A stretch of 64,000 nt of DNA from JAZDGX01 sp964482205 (GTDB taxonomy: Bacteria > Eisenbacteria > RBG-16-71-46 > CAIMUX01 > WJJG01). Positions 1 to 10,122 of the stretch are shown in pieces. Both the position numbers and the translations under genes were made by a program. The first letter of the stretch is position 1; each line of letters starts with the position of its first letter. The stretch covers positions 1 through 64,000 of the forward strand of contig CAYZWI010000016.1 in the NCBI GenBank assembly GCA_964482205.1, written 5' to 3'. The notes under the pieces are model-generated. The model was not told the DNA's origin and ran no database searches. It saw nothing but the letters and a program-made list of their open reading frames with translations.

Positions 1-2
1 AA

Positions 3-296
3 GTCCAACGCTACGCCTTCAAGCGCACCGTGCCGGCCCGAGAGATCGAGGAGACGTTTCTGCTCTCCGTCCTCGCGGCCGAAGGTCTCCATGGGCAGGC
101 CCGCGTGCGCCTCGATGCCGGCTACTACTTCGATCCCAAGAAGCGCGTGTGCGTGGTCGACGCCGGCTCCGATGTCGGGCGCGACATCTGCCGGATCTTC
201 ACGGGCTTTGCGATCCGGGAGTTCGGAGAGACTTCCTTCAAGGTGACTCGCGCAAGCGATGCGCCGGCGAAGAAGGCGGAGGGAGTCTCGGCATGA
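3..296 (+). CDS. Phage-associated hypothetical protein (5' partial)
   Basis: The frame is open from the left edge of the window to a TGA whose last bases overlap the ATG of the nuclease gene (ATGA at 293-296), so it is the end of the first visible gene of a tightly packed operon. A GTG at position 30 could start a protein of 88 residues, but the upstream codons are also open and encode plausible sequence, so I treat it as truncated by the window. The visible part is a small soluble alpha/beta-type protein without signal peptide or membrane segment. I do not recognise the family. Its place directly before recombination genes suggests a role in the early phage operon, which is inference. Confidence 0.6.
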   Translation, partial: VQRYAFKRTVPAREIEETFLLSVLAAEGLHGQARVRLDAGYYFDPKKRVCVVDAGSDVGRDICRIFTGFAIREFGETSFKVTRASDAPAKKAEGVSA

Positions 297-1093
297 CGTG
301 CGCCACCGACATCCTGATCCGCGAGCCGGCCGAGGTCTACCACGCTCAGGCGGCGAACTACCTCTCGAGCCACCGGCTGGCCGAGTTCCGCCGCAACCCG
401 CCGCTCTTCAGGAAAAGGGAGTTGGGGCTGGTGCCGGACGAGGACCGCCCCGCCTACCTGATCGGTCGCGCCGCGCACGTGCTCATCCTGGAAGGACGCG
501 AGGCCTACGAGCGCGAGTACGCCTTCGGCGGGCCGGTCAATCCCAAGACCGGCGAGCGCTTCGGGAGCCGCACCAAGGCGTTCCAGGAGTGGGCCGAGGC
601 GCAAGGCAGACCCGTGCTCGATGACGAACAGGCGGCACTGGTCGAGAACCTGAACGCATCGGTCCGCGCTCACGAGCTGGCTTTCGGGCTCCTTTCCGAA
701 GGCATCCCCGAAGGGGTCGTCCGCACCGAGTATTGCGGCGTTCCCTGCCAGGCGAGGATCGACTGGGTCAATCCCGAGCGCGGACTCGTGGACTTGAAGA
801 CCTGCGACCACCTCGACTGGTTGGAGTCCGACGCGCGCAGCTACGGATATGCGCATCAACTGACTTTCTACCGGGCCCTCTTGACCCTCGCCGCAGGCTC
901 AACTCCTCCGGTCTACCTCATCGCGGCCGAGAAGCGCGAGCCATTCCGCTGCGGCGTCTGGCGCGTGGGGGAGGGCGTGCTCGGGATCGCGCAGAGAGAG
1001 AACCAGGACGCAATCGCGCGGCTTCTTCGGAGCCGGGCGACGGATACGTGGCCATCAGGCTACGAGACGATCAGGGAGTTCGACTGGCTGTGA
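293..1093 (+). CDS. RecE-like PD-(D/E)XK phage exonuclease
   Basis: A 266-residue protein that fits the phage exodeoxyribonuclease VIII/RecE-like PD-(D/E)XK nuclease family, which resects double-stranded ends so that a partner annealing protein can act. A His lies in AHVLILEG near residue 61, and the catalytic Asp and D-x-K pair is read as D157 in ARIDW, then D167 and K169 in GLVDLKT. The ATG at 293 overlaps the previous stop as ATGA, which suggests translational coupling and is better than the longer open frame upstream. Following genes encode a Sak4-like ATPase, a DUF669 protein and a RusA-type resolvase, so this is a phage recombination and replication module. The RecE-like family assignment is strong; the exact substrate is inferred. 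Confidence 0.85.
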   Translation: MTCATDILIREPAEVYHAQAANYLSSHRLAEFRRNPPLFRKRELGLVPDEDRPAYLIGRAAHVLILEGREAYEREYAFGGPVNPKTGERFGSRTKAFQEWAEAQGRPVLDDEQAALVENLNASVRAHELAFGLLSEGIPEGVVRTEYCGVPCQARIDWVNPERGLVDLKTCDHLDWLESDARSYGYAHQLTFYRALLTLAAGSTPPVYLIAAEKREPFRCGVWRVGEGVLGIAQRENQDAIARLLRSRATDTWPSGYETIREFDWL

Positions 1094-1264
1094 CGGGGCC
1101 TGGCGCTCCGAGGCAAGGCACGGCATGGCGAGGCAATCCAAGGCACGGGCTTTCAACCCAGGCGGGGAGCGGGCGGGACAACGTGACGCGCTTAGCCCGG
1201 GTGCGTCGGAACTCCCTGAGACCGCCCGTCTCCCCGCCAGCCTCACAGGAAGGAGGTCCGACTC

Positions 1265-2038
1265 ATGAGTCTCTTGGAACAGGTCACGAGCGGCCGAAGC
1301 CCTGCGCCGAGACGGGTGATGCTATTCGGAACGCAGGGCGTGGGCAAATCGACCTACGCCTCGTGCGCGCCCAAGCCGGTCTTCGTCCAGACCGAGGACG
1401 GCCTGGGCGAAATCGCATGCGACAAGTTCCCGCTCACCACGACGTTCGATCAGGCCATGCAGGCCCTCGCGGAGCTCTACTCCGAGACGCATCCCTATCG
1501 AACCGTCGTCGTCGACTCCCTCGACTGGTTGGAACGCCTGATCTGGACGGACGTCTGCCAGAAGCGCGCCGTCGAGAACATCGAGGACATCGGCTACGGG
1601 AAGGGCTACGTCTTCGCCCTCACCCAGTGGCGGCAGTTCCTCGAGGGCCTGACGGCGTTGCGCAACGACAAGGGCATGATGGTGATCTTGATCGCCCACG
1701 CCCGGATCGAGCGTTTCGAGAATCCCGAGACCGAGTCCTACGACCGCTACGTCCCGCGCCTCCACCGGCTGGCTTCCCAGATCATCCAGGAATGGTGCGA
1801 CGAGGTCCTCTTCGCGACCTTCAAAGTCTTCACGAAACAGATCGACGAGGGCTTCGACCGCAAGCGCACCCAGGGGATCGGGACGGGGGAGAGGATCATC
1901 CGCACCGTCGAGCGCCCCGCCCACGTCGCCAAGAACCGGCTCAACCTGCCCGAAGAGATGCCGCTCGATTGGAACGTCTACGCCCAGTACCTGGCCAACG
2001 GAACGACCAAGACCGCCAAGAGCAAGGGGGTGAAGTAA
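1265..2038 (+). CDS. Sak4-like phage ATP-binding recombination protein (AAA_24)
   Basis: A 257-residue P-loop ATPase. Walker A is GTQGVGKST at residues 21-29 and Walker B is TVVVDSLDW near residues 80-88. This arrangement is typical of the AAA_24/Sak4 group, small RecA-core proteins of phages that assist single-strand annealing or exchange. The start ATG has a strong ribosome site (GGAAGGAGG about 8 bases upstream). A 171-base gap separates it from the nuclease; that gap holds several short GGCA-rich repeats but no gene. The stop overlaps the start of the DUF669 gene as TAATG. Function as an annealase partner of the nuclease is inferred from family and context. Confidence 0.8.
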   Translation: MSLLEQVTSGRSPAPRRVMLFGTQGVGKSTYASCAPKPVFVQTEDGLGEIACDKFPLTTTFDQAMQALAELYSETHPYRTVVVDSLDWLERLIWTDVCQKRAVENIEDIGYGKGYVFALTQWRQFLEGLTALRNDKGMMVILIAHARIERFENPETESYDRYVPRLHRLASQIIQEWCDEVLFATFKVFTKQIDEGFDRKRTQGIGTGERIIRTVERPAHVAKNRLNLPEEMPLDWNVYAQYLANGTTKTAKSKGVK

Positions 2039-2493
2039 TGGCCCATCTCGGGAAATTCAATGCGCACGACGTAGAACCCACCACCGGCCACGAGCCTCTC
2101 CCGGCCGGGAAGTACCTCGCCGTCATCACGGACTCGCAGATGAAGCTGACGCGCAACGGCACCGGCCACTACCTCGAGTTCACCTTCCAGCTGATCGAAA
2201 GCCCCCACCGGGGCCGCCGTCTGTGGGCGCGGCTGAACCTGGACAACCCGAACCCGCTGGCCGTCGAGATCGCGGAGGCGGAACTGTCGGCCATCTGCCG
2301 GGCCGTGGGGGTGATGGAGATCACCGACTCGCGCGAACTCCACGACATCCCGCTGCTGATCACGGTGAGGTGCAAGACGCGGGAAAAGACGGGGGAGGTG
2401 GTCAATGAGATCAAGGGCTACGCCAAGCGGGATGCAGGCAACGGGTTTCCGCAGCAGCAGACGACCAGCGCGCCTCCGTGGGCCCGGCGATGA
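2038..2493 (+). CDS. DUF669 phage protein, probable ssDNA-binding protein
   Basis: A 151-residue protein matching the phage DUF669 pattern: an N-terminal LPAGKYLAVI strand, a YLEFTFQLI segment, then LWARLNLDNPNP and a conserved QQ-rich, proline-containing end. DUF669 proteins sit beside recombination ATPases and nucleases in phage operons, where they are thought to act as single-stranded DNA-binding proteins. The start overlaps the previous stop (TAATG) and the end overlaps the next ATG (ATGA at 2490-2493), so it belongs to the same coupled operon. Unlike bacterial SSB it lacks an acidic C-terminal tail and ends in basic residues. Confidence 0.75.
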   Translation: MAHLGKFNAHDVEPTTGHEPLPAGKYLAVITDSQMKLTRNGTGHYLEFTFQLIESPHRGRRLWARLNLDNPNPLAVEIAEAELSAICRAVGVMEITDSRELHDIPLLITVRCKTREKTGEVVNEIKGYAKRDAGNGFPQQQTTSAPPWARR

Positions 2494-3047
2494 CCGAGAT
2501 CGCCCGCCAGAACGGACCGTCGAGCTCTGACCTCCTTTGGCAGGTCCGGGTCGCCGTTCCGTTCAGCTATGCGGCTTCCAAGAACCAGATCTACACGCGG
2601 GGTCGGGCCGGCCACGTGGCGCTACGGCGCGAGAGTCGCGCAAAGCGGGAGGAGATCATCCTCCGGATTCGGGAGTCTCTGCGTGGCCGGCAGCTCGCCC
2701 GCAACAAGGTCTGGATCGAAATCCTGGTCCAGAAGCCGAACCACCGGGGCGATGCGGTCAACGTCGTCGATCTCGTCTGTGATGCGCTGAAGTCGGCCGT
2801 GGGCATCGACGACCGCTGGTTCTGCATCCGGCGCCTGGATTGGGAAGTGGTCAAGGAGGATCCGCAGCTCTTCATCACGATCGGGCAGGAATCCAACGTC
2901 GATAGCCAGGTTTGCTCGTCCTGCGGGCAGATCAAGGCGTTGAAGGAATTCAATCGAAACAGGCGCAAGGAACGGGGTGTCGGGCGCCAGTGCCGCCAAT
3001 GCCAGAGGATGAGCAGGTGTCTCGCAAGAAAGGGGAACGGACGATGA
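2490..3047 (+). CDS. RusA-type Holliday junction resolvase with C-terminal zinc ribbon
   Basis: A 185-residue protein in two parts. Residues about 20-135 resemble the RusA family, which cuts Holliday junctions: the segment around 84-112 carries spaced acidic residues (GDAVNVVDLVCDAL, then GIDD), the usual position of the RusA catalytic aspartates. Residues about 141-172 add a C-x2-C ... C-x2-C cluster (CSSCG ... CRQC), the metal-binding knuckle often seen in phage HNH nucleases. I see no HNH residues after it, so it is probably a DNA-binding add-on. The ATG at 2490 overlaps the DUF669 stop; a GTG at 2478 is possible but needs a longer overlap. Confidence 0.7.
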   Translation: MTEIARQNGPSSSDLLWQVRVAVPFSYAASKNQIYTRGRAGHVALRRESRAKREEIILRIRESLRGRQLARNKVWIEILVQKPNHRGDAVNVVDLVCDALKSAVGIDDRWFCIRRLDWEVVKEDPQLFITIGQESNVDSQVCSSCGQIKALKEFNRNRRKERGVGRQCRQCQRMSRCLARKGNGR

Positions 3048-3391
3048 GCTCCAAGGGACTAGACGGCTTCCAGATTCATACGAACGCCACTCTCCGCATG
3101 CTGTTTGCCGGCGATGAGAGTCCGGTCGTCTCCGGCGTCCGCCTTCGGCTCTGGGTCGTTGCGGCAACAGGTGAGCTGGGTCCGGTGGGCCTCCTACCTC
3201 AGGACGACAAGAAGCTCGCGGAGTGGGGGAACGTGTCATTCGACCAGTGGATTGCGATGAAGGCGCGGATCACCCGCAGCTGGACCGAGGAGGCCGGCTA
3301 CTGGGTCATCCCCTGGCTGGTTGAGGAGGTTGAGAGGCGGGAGCGCCGAGCTTCCAAGCGCAAGCGCGTGACCGCCGGGGAGTCGAGATGA
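3044..3391 (+). CDS. DUF1376-like phage replication protein, short paralogue
   Basis: A 115-residue protein whose whole length aligns with the N-terminal 95 residues of the next gene (shared features: GVRLRLWVVAA then GPVGLLPQDD, a tryptophan-containing helix, and WVIPWLVEE near the end). The pattern resembles the DUF1376/YdaU domain found in phage replication initiator-like proteins. It overlaps its neighbours on both sides by ATGA (3044-3047 and 3388-3391). The C-terminus is strongly basic. It lacks the repeat linker and C-terminal domain of its larger paralogue. The family link is by pattern only, so the name is tentative. Confidence 0.6.
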   Translation: MSSKGLDGFQIHTNATLRMLFAGDESPVVSGVRLRLWVVAATGELGPVGLLPQDDKKLAEWGNVSFDQWIAMKARITRSWTEEAGYWVIPWLVEEVERRERRASKRKRVTAGESR

Positions 3392-4335
3392 GCAACGCAA
3401 ACGGTCTCGTCTACATCCAAGTCTGGATCAACGACTCGGTCTCGGAGCTCTTCTCGACAGGAGAGACGGCGGCGGTGACCGGCATCAGGTTCCGGTTGTG
3501 GTTGGCCGCCGGCAAGGGACGTCTCGGCCCGGTCGGCACGCTGCCGGATGACGATGAGACCCTTGCTCGTCTAGCTATGGTGTCCCCGGCCGAATGGGCG
3601 GCTGCCAAGAAGACCATCACGGAGGGTTGGACGCACAAGGACGGGCAATGGGTGATCCGGCGAATCGTCGAGCAGTGGGAGACCTCGCTCACCAACCGCA
3701 GGAACGCCAGGAAGGCAAAGCCACAATCGAAGGCTTCGTTGGCGGATACGTCAGTCGACGAGCCGGATGGTGAGCGAAACGGCCAGCGAGATGAGGAGCG
3801 AAACAGGGAGCGAGATGGGGAGCGAAATGGGGAGCGAAATGGGGAGCGAAACGGCATGCCTCCATCTCCAACTCCATCTCCAACTCCAACGCCAGCTCCT
3901 ACTCCATCTCCGGAGGAAGATCCGGAGAAGAGCTCCCCTCTTACTCCCCTCACGCCCTGGCTGACCCCGGCGCAGAAGGAAGAGCTTCTTCTTCTGATCG
4001 AAGAAATCCACAAGAGGCATCCCAGCCAGTGGCCGAGGTTCGATGCCATCCTGAGGCGCTGGAGGCGGGAGCGGAAGCCGTGGGAGGTCGTCGCCCAGGC
4101 CTTGAGGAGTGCGCTGGCCCATGAGCCGCAGACGATCGACGCCTACATGGCGAAGATCATGCGGGTGGAGGAGCCGAACTTCCACGAGCGCGAGTCGATC
4201 GCCCGCCACCAGGCGCTGAAGGCCGAGGAGGCCCGCGAGCGGGCCGGACCTTCGGTGAACGTCGGCCTCGTGTCGGTGCGTGAGATCCTGGCCGGCTTCG
4301 AGCCGAAGGGTAACGGCGACGAAGAGCATCGCTAG
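3388..4335 (+). CDS. DUF1376-like phage replication initiation protein
   Basis: A 315-residue, three-part protein. Residues 1-100 form a DUF1376-like domain, paralogous to the preceding gene. Residues about 110-185 are a charged low-complexity linker: short GERNG-type repeats, then a run of SPTP/TPAP repeats. Residues about 190-315 form a helical domain starting at WLTPAQKEELLLLIEEI that resembles the C-terminal part of phage helicase-loader or replisome-organiser proteins. The gene overlaps the upstream stop by ATGA. The DNA of the linker is visibly repetitive (gagcgaaay units around 3770-3850), so this part is prone to length change. Role in replication initiation is inferred. Confidence 0.6.
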   Translation: MSNANGLVYIQVWINDSVSELFSTGETAAVTGIRFRLWLAAGKGRLGPVGTLPDDDETLARLAMVSPAEWAAAKKTITEGWTHKDGQWVIRRIVEQWETSLTNRRNARKAKPQSKASLADTSVDEPDGERNGQRDEERNRERDGERNGERNGERNGMPPSPTPSPTPTPAPTPSPEEDPEKSSPLTPLTPWLTPAQKEELLLLIEEIHKRHPSQWPRFDAILRRWRRERKPWEVVAQALRSALAHEPQTIDAYMAKIMRVEEPNFHERESIARHQALKAEEARERAGPSVNVGLVSVREILAGFEPKGNGDEEHR

Positions 4336-4358
4336 GGACGTGGGGTCGGAGCTGCAAA

Positions 4359-4636
4359 ATGACCGACGTGGATCGTGGGTTCTGCATCGATCGTGTGCCT
4401 GTGAGACCCAGGGGTAGGGTCCACCGAGATCGATGCGAGTTTCCCAATAACGGTATTGGCAAACTGCGCAAGAAATCGATTCTGACGATCGATCACCCGC
4501 TCGTTGAGATCGTGGAATCCCAAGAGCCGGCCGACCCCTGGGAGATCGAGGATGCTCTGGAGATCCTGGTGAAGTGGGCCGTCCGGGTGCAGCTCTCCGC
4601 CAAGGAGCATGCAACCGACGGAGGAGATTCGACTTG

Positions 4637-4637
<1 letters not shown>
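4359..4637 (+). CDS. Small hypothetical phage protein
   Basis: A 92-residue frame that fills the only gap between the replication gene and the recombinase. Its TGA overlaps the recombinase ATG (TGATG at 4635-4639), which supports real translation. The C-terminal half is acidic and helical (EDALEILVKWAVRVQL); the N-terminal third is Arg-rich. No domain is recognised. It could be a recombination directionality factor because of its size and place next to the integrase, but it lacks a clear helix-turn-helix and I do not claim that function. Confidence 0.5.
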
Positions 4638-6532
<1,895 letters not shown>

Positions 6533-6552
6533 CCAAATTCGAACCGCTCCGC

Positions 6553-6582
6553 ACTGTAGGAACACCGGGACCCTCAGGTCAA
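6553..6582 (-). promoter_or_regulatory. Sigma-70-type promoter of tRNA-fMet
   Basis: On the minus strand TTGACC, an 18-bp spacer and TACAGT end about 20 bases before the tRNA 5' end, giving a predicted start near 6545. It matches the TTGAC/TAnnnT pattern seen at other promoters in this window. Confidence 0.75.
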
Positions 6583-6647
6583 TTCTTTTCGTACCCGATG
6601 TCTTCCGGTCAGGGCATGCGGGCTGAGCGATGCCGCATGCCAATCGT

Positions 6648-7187
6648 TCACTTCCCGCGACCCGCATCAGCGCTCGGCATCGACTCGCCCCGCCGCTCGC
6701 TGAAGCGTTCGCCGCCTCGGATCTCGCCTTCGGTCAGGAAGCGATCGTCTTCGTCGTTCGGCGTGAGCTTGTAGACGCGCTCGTTCTCGCGCGCGTAGCC
6801 CAGATCTTCTCTCGCGCGCTTGTCGAGATAGAACTGCTCGTCGGTTTCCATCTGCTCGCTCATCTGGCCCAGCCAGGTCCCGCGGCGTTCGAGCTCGCTC
6901 ACTTCGCTTTCGAGCGCCTGCACCTGGCGGCGGACCGCCATCAATTGCAGCCAGCCATGGGGGCTCAGCAACAGCGCGTACATCACCCAGCCCACGAAGG
7001 CGACCAGCGCGAGTCTCTGCCACCGCGTGCGCGTCGAGCGCCAGATCTTGCGCAGAAAGGGCGTCTCGGTGGAGCTTCCGCGCAGGAAGGCGTTCCCGAC
7101 GCGCAATCCGCTCTGCTTGTTTGCGCGCCAGGCCTGCATGACATCGCGCTCGATGCCGTTGCCCTTCATGGCCTTGTCCCCCGTCAC
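6648..7187 (-). CDS. FtsB/DivIC-type septum formation initiator
   Basis: A 179-residue bitopic membrane protein: a basic cytoplasmic segment of about 55 residues, one membrane helix (ALVAFVGWVMYALLL region), then a coiled coil (RRQVQALESEVSEL) and an ARENERVYKL motif near the end. This is the layout of FtsB/DivIC, which joins FtsL and FtsQ in the divisome. The long N-terminal arm is larger than in E. coli FtsB (about 100 residues); a start at an internal ATG (KGNGIERD) is possible. The first ATG overlaps the enolase stop (ATGA), and enolase-ftsB order is a common bacterial arrangement, so the two are cotranscribed. Confidence 0.85.
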   Translation of the reverse strand: MTGDKAMKGNGIERDVMQAWRANKQSGLRVGNAFLRGSSTETPFLRKIWRSTRTRWQRLALVAFVGWVMYALLLSPHGWLQLMAVRRQVQALESEVSELERRGTWLGQMSEQMETDEQFYLDKRAREDLGYARENERVYKLTPNDEDDRFLTEGEIRGGERFSERRGESMPSADAGRGK

Positions 7188-8497
7188 ACCCGGCGCCAGC
7201 GCGCGAACGCGCGACGCCAGCGTCCGAAGGCCGCCGTGCCCGGATAGCGGGCCTCTTCTCCCAACGCCTCCTCGATGCGCAGCAGGCGATTGTACTTCGC
7301 GATCCTCTCGGAGCGGCTGAGAGAGCCGGTCTTGATGAAGCCAGTGTTCAAGGCGACGGCGAGATCGGCGATGGTCGTGTCTTCCGTCTCGCCCGAACGA
7401 TGCGAGACCACGGTCGTGTAGCGATTCTCCATCGCCATGCGGATCGCGTCCAGCGTTTCCGTGAGCGTGCCGATCTGGTTGAGCTTGATGAGAACCGAAT
7501 TGCAGATGCCGCCTTCGATGCCCTGACGCAAGCGCTCGGTGTTCGTGACGAAGATGTCGTCGCCAACCAGCATGACTCGCGAGCCGAGTCTCTCGGTCAG
7601 GATTCGCCAGCCTTCCCAGTCGTCTTGCGCAAGTCCGTCCTCGATCACGTAGATGGGGTAGTTGTCCGCCAGCCGCCCCAGCAGGGAGACCATTTCGTCC
7701 GTCGTGAATTCCGTCTGCTCTTCGGCGCGCAGGACATACTTGCCGCCCGCGAAGAACTCGCTCGCCGCCACATCGAGAGCCAGCGCGATTTGCGAGCCCG
7801 GCTCGTAGCCCGACTTCTCGATCGCTTCCATCAGGACATCGAGCGCCTCTTCGTTGGATTTGAGCACGGGGGAGAAGCCGCCTTCGTCGCCCACGCCCGT
7901 CGCGAGCCCGCGGCCCTTCAGCACTTTCTTGAGAGTGTGGAAGACCTCGACGCCCATGCGCAGGCCTTCGCTGAAGCTCTTCGCCCCGATGGGCATGATC
8001 ATGAATTCCTGGATGTCGACATTGTTCTCGGCGTGGGCGCCGCCGTTCAAGACATTCATCATCGGCACGGGCAGCGTACGCGCGCCGACGCCGCCGATGT
8101 ACCGATAGAGCGGAAGGTCGTAGGCTTGCGCGGCCGCATGCGCCACCGCCAATGAAACGCCCAGCATCGCGTTCGCGCCGAGGTTGCTCTTATTCTCCGT
8201 GCCGTCCAACTCGATCATCATGCGATCGATCAAGGCCTGCTCGGCCGCATCCTCGCCGATGATCTCGGGCGCGATCTTCTCGGTCACATTCTCGACGGCC
8301 CGCAAAACTCCCCGGCCGAGGTACCGCTCGGGATCGCCGTCCCGAAGTTCCAGCGCTTCGTGCTCGCCCGTCGAAGCGCCTGAGGGAACCATCGCACGGC
8401 CAATCGCGCCGCCGGCCAGATGGGCCTCCACCTCGACAGTCGGGTTTCCGCGGGAATCGAGCACCTCCCGCGCCATCAACTGAACGATCCGAGTCAT
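7184..8497 (-). CDS. eno: Enolase
   Basis: A 437-residue enolase (2-phosphoglycerate to phosphoenolpyruvate, Mg-dependent, glycolysis). It begins MTRIVQLMAREVLDSRGN, the family's N-terminal pattern, and carries GDEGGFSP, the metal-binding DD/E positions, the catalytic lysine in SVLIKLNQIGTLTET and the SHRSGETEDT motif. The start at 8497 has a GAGGGGG ribosome site 6 bases upstream; the longer open frame (to 8596) adds sequence absent from enolases. It lies upstream of and overlaps the ftsB-like gene. The 317-base gap to the divergent sigma-factor gene holds that gene's promoter and a GCCGGC hairpin near 8643. Confidence 0.98.
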   Translation of the reverse strand: MTRIVQLMAREVLDSRGNPTVEVEAHLAGGAIGRAMVPSGASTGEHEALELRDGDPERYLGRGVLRAVENVTEKIAPEIIGEDAAEQALIDRMMIELDGTENKSNLGANAMLGVSLAVAHAAAQAYDLPLYRYIGGVGARTLPVPMMNVLNGGAHAENNVDIQEFMIMPIGAKSFSEGLRMGVEVFHTLKKVLKGRGLATGVGDEGGFSPVLKSNEEALDVLMEAIEKSGYEPGSQIALALDVAASEFFAGGKYVLRAEEQTEFTTDEMVSLLGRLADNYPIYVIEDGLAQDDWEGWRILTERLGSRVMLVGDDIFVTNTERLRQGIEGGICNSVLIKLNQIGTLTETLDAIRMAMENRYTTVVSHRSGETEDTTIADLAVALNTGFIKTGSLSRSERIAKYNRLLRIEEALGEEARYPGTAAFGRWRRAFARWRRV

Positions 8498-8688
8498 GCA
8501 TTCCCCCTCAAACAGGCAGATCCAGTTCCGCGATCGGAATGGCCGATCGATGTAACACCCTCGATAGCATTCTCCGGGCCAGGAAAAACCAGCCAAGCCT
8601 GCGGACGGTAAGTGCCCGGCACAGAAGAGTCAAGGACCGCCGGCCAAAGCCGGCCGGCCTGGCCACTCGAGACCGGCGAGCCATGTGC

Positions 8689-8717
8689 TTGACGGCCCGG
8701 GGGAAGCTTCCTAGTCT
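8689..8717 (+). promoter_or_regulatory. Sigma-70-type promoter of the ECF sigma operon
   Basis: TTGACG, 17 bp, TAGTCT, with a predicted start near 8724, about 90 bases before the sigma-factor gene. Same consensus as other promoters in the window, so the sigma gene is at least partly driven by the housekeeping factor. Confidence 0.7.
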
Positions 8718-8814
8718 CAAGCAGACGAGGCACTGAGTCCCAAGCGGATGCCTGCCGGGCACTTAGACGGCCGGCGAGGCCTTCGTTCCATGGGCGGCCG
8801 GCGAAACCATCCGC

Positions 8815-9453
8815 ATGCCGGCGCGTATGTCCCAAAGCCAAAAAAGCCCGGAGGCGCCGTCCTTGCAAACCGCGGGAGACGACCTTCCCCTGATCCAAAG
8901 CATTCTCAGGGGTGACGAGCGGGCCTTTGAGGAATTGGCCGGCCGTTATGAAGCTGCGCTGTTCCGGCTGGCCTCGCGGATGCTCGGGAACGAGGAGGAG
9001 GCGCGCGACATCGTCCAGGAGACCCTGCTGCGGGTTTATCGAGCGCTGAACACCTTCGATCAAAGCCGCAGGTTCTCGACCTGGATCCTCCGCATCGCGA
9101 CGAACTTGTGCATCGATCGTTATCGCAGGCGCAAGTTCCGGACGATCTCGATCGATGTGGATGAGGACGAGGACGGGCGCGCGCCGGTGGTGCTGGTGGA
9201 CCATGGGCCGCCGCCGGATGCGGGCCACGGCGCCCACTCGCTGGCGGAAACGGTGGGCCGTTTGACCGACAGGCTGCCTGCGATCTACCGGGCGATCCTG
9301 GAGCTGCGTTACAAACAAGGCCTTGCGTACGAGGAGATCGCCGAAGTGCTGGAGGTGCCTCTGGGAACCGTGAAGGCCCGTCTTCATCGAGCGCATCATC
9401 AATTAAAGGAGCTGCTCGAAGAGGAGGGCATCGGGCCCGAGGAGATCTCGTAG
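8815..9453 (+). CDS. ECF-type RNA polymerase sigma factor (RpoE-like)
   Basis: A 212-residue group IV sigma factor. Region 2 is at about residues 40-105 (LIQSILRGDERAFEELAGRY ... ARDIVQETLLRVYRAL, then FSTWILRIATNLCIDRYRRR); region 4 is at about 145-205 (LPAIYRAILELRY ... YEEIAEVLEVPLGTVKARLHRA). An acidic linker (DVDEDEDG) joins the domains. ATG 8815 or ATG 8827 could be used. The next gene encodes a zinc-finger anti-sigma factor 48 bases downstream, and a polymer-forming membrane protein follows, so this is an envelope-stress type operon. Confidence 0.92.
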   Translation: MPARMSQSQKSPEAPSLQTAGDDLPLIQSILRGDERAFEELAGRYEAALFRLASRMLGNEEEARDIVQETLLRVYRALNTFDQSRRFSTWILRIATNLCIDRYRRRKFRTISIDVDEDEDGRAPVVLVDHGPPPDAGHGAHSLAETVGRLTDRLPAIYRAILELRYKQGLAYEEIAEVLEVPLGTVKARLHRAHHQLKELLEEEGIGPEEIS

Positions 9454-9501
9454 GCGGTACGCAAGCGGTCGCGACATTGCGACCCACAGCATGAGGCACG
9501 G

Positions 9502-10122
9502 ATGAGCTGCACGGAGCGACAAGAAGCTTTGCAGGACTACCTCGCGGGAGAATTGAGCCCCGCCGAGGCGAGTCTCATCGAAGCTCACGCGCGCGAATGC
9601 GCGTCGTGCGCGCGCGATCTCGCCGCGTACCGTGCGCTCTTCTCCGCGTTGCCCGCGATACCCGATCCGCCGGTGCCCGCGGACCTGCACGCCCAGGTGA
9701 TGCGCGCCGTCCTTCCGCCGCAGCCCGCCTGGCGCGAACGCGAGACGCCGCGCGCCTCGACGATTCGGCGCGTGGCCTCGACCATCTTCGTCGGCGCCTT
9801 CAGCGTTTCCATGATCGCGGCGCTGTGGGGATGGATGGGCCGCATCGGGTCGACGGTCGCCGAGCGGGTTTCGCAAGATGCGCTGGGTCTCTTGAACATG
9901 GGCCGTCAGATGATCCGCATCGTCGATGTGCTTTCCGACGCCGTGCAGGCGGTGGAGCAACCGCTGCTCGGCTGGCTGGAAGCGATTCGCCGTTCGACGC
10001 AACCCTTGTCAGGTTGGGGGCTGCTGCTTGCGCTGTACCTGGCGGCGGGCCTCCTGGGCGTGTGGCTTTGTTGGCGCGCCAACCGGCAAGCGAACGAAAG
10101 GGGGATGGAACATGCGGCATGA
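9502..10122 (+). CDS. Zinc-finger anti-sigma factor, membrane-bound
   Basis: A 206-residue anti-sigma factor. The N-terminal 40 residues carry the ZAS motif H-x3-C-x2-C (HARECASC) of the zinc-finger anti-sigma family, which holds ECF sigma factors inactive at the membrane. Two membrane segments are visible, at about 93-110 (STIFVGAFSVSMIAALWGW) and about 172-192 (GWGLLLALYLAAGLLGVWLCW), with an amphipathic stretch between them. It ends 11 bases inside the next gene, so the two are translationally linked. Target: the ECF factor encoded just upstream, by neighbourhood. Confidence 0.88.
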   Translation: MSCTERQEALQDYLAGELSPAEASLIEAHARECASCARDLAAYRALFSALPAIPDPPVPADLHAQVMRAVLPPQPAWRERETPRASTIRRVASTIFVGAFSVSMIAALWGWMGRIGSTVAERVSQDALGLLNMGRQMIRIVDVLSDAVQAVEQPLLGWLEAIRRSTQPLSGWGLLLALYLAAGLLGVWLCWRANRQANERGMEHAA

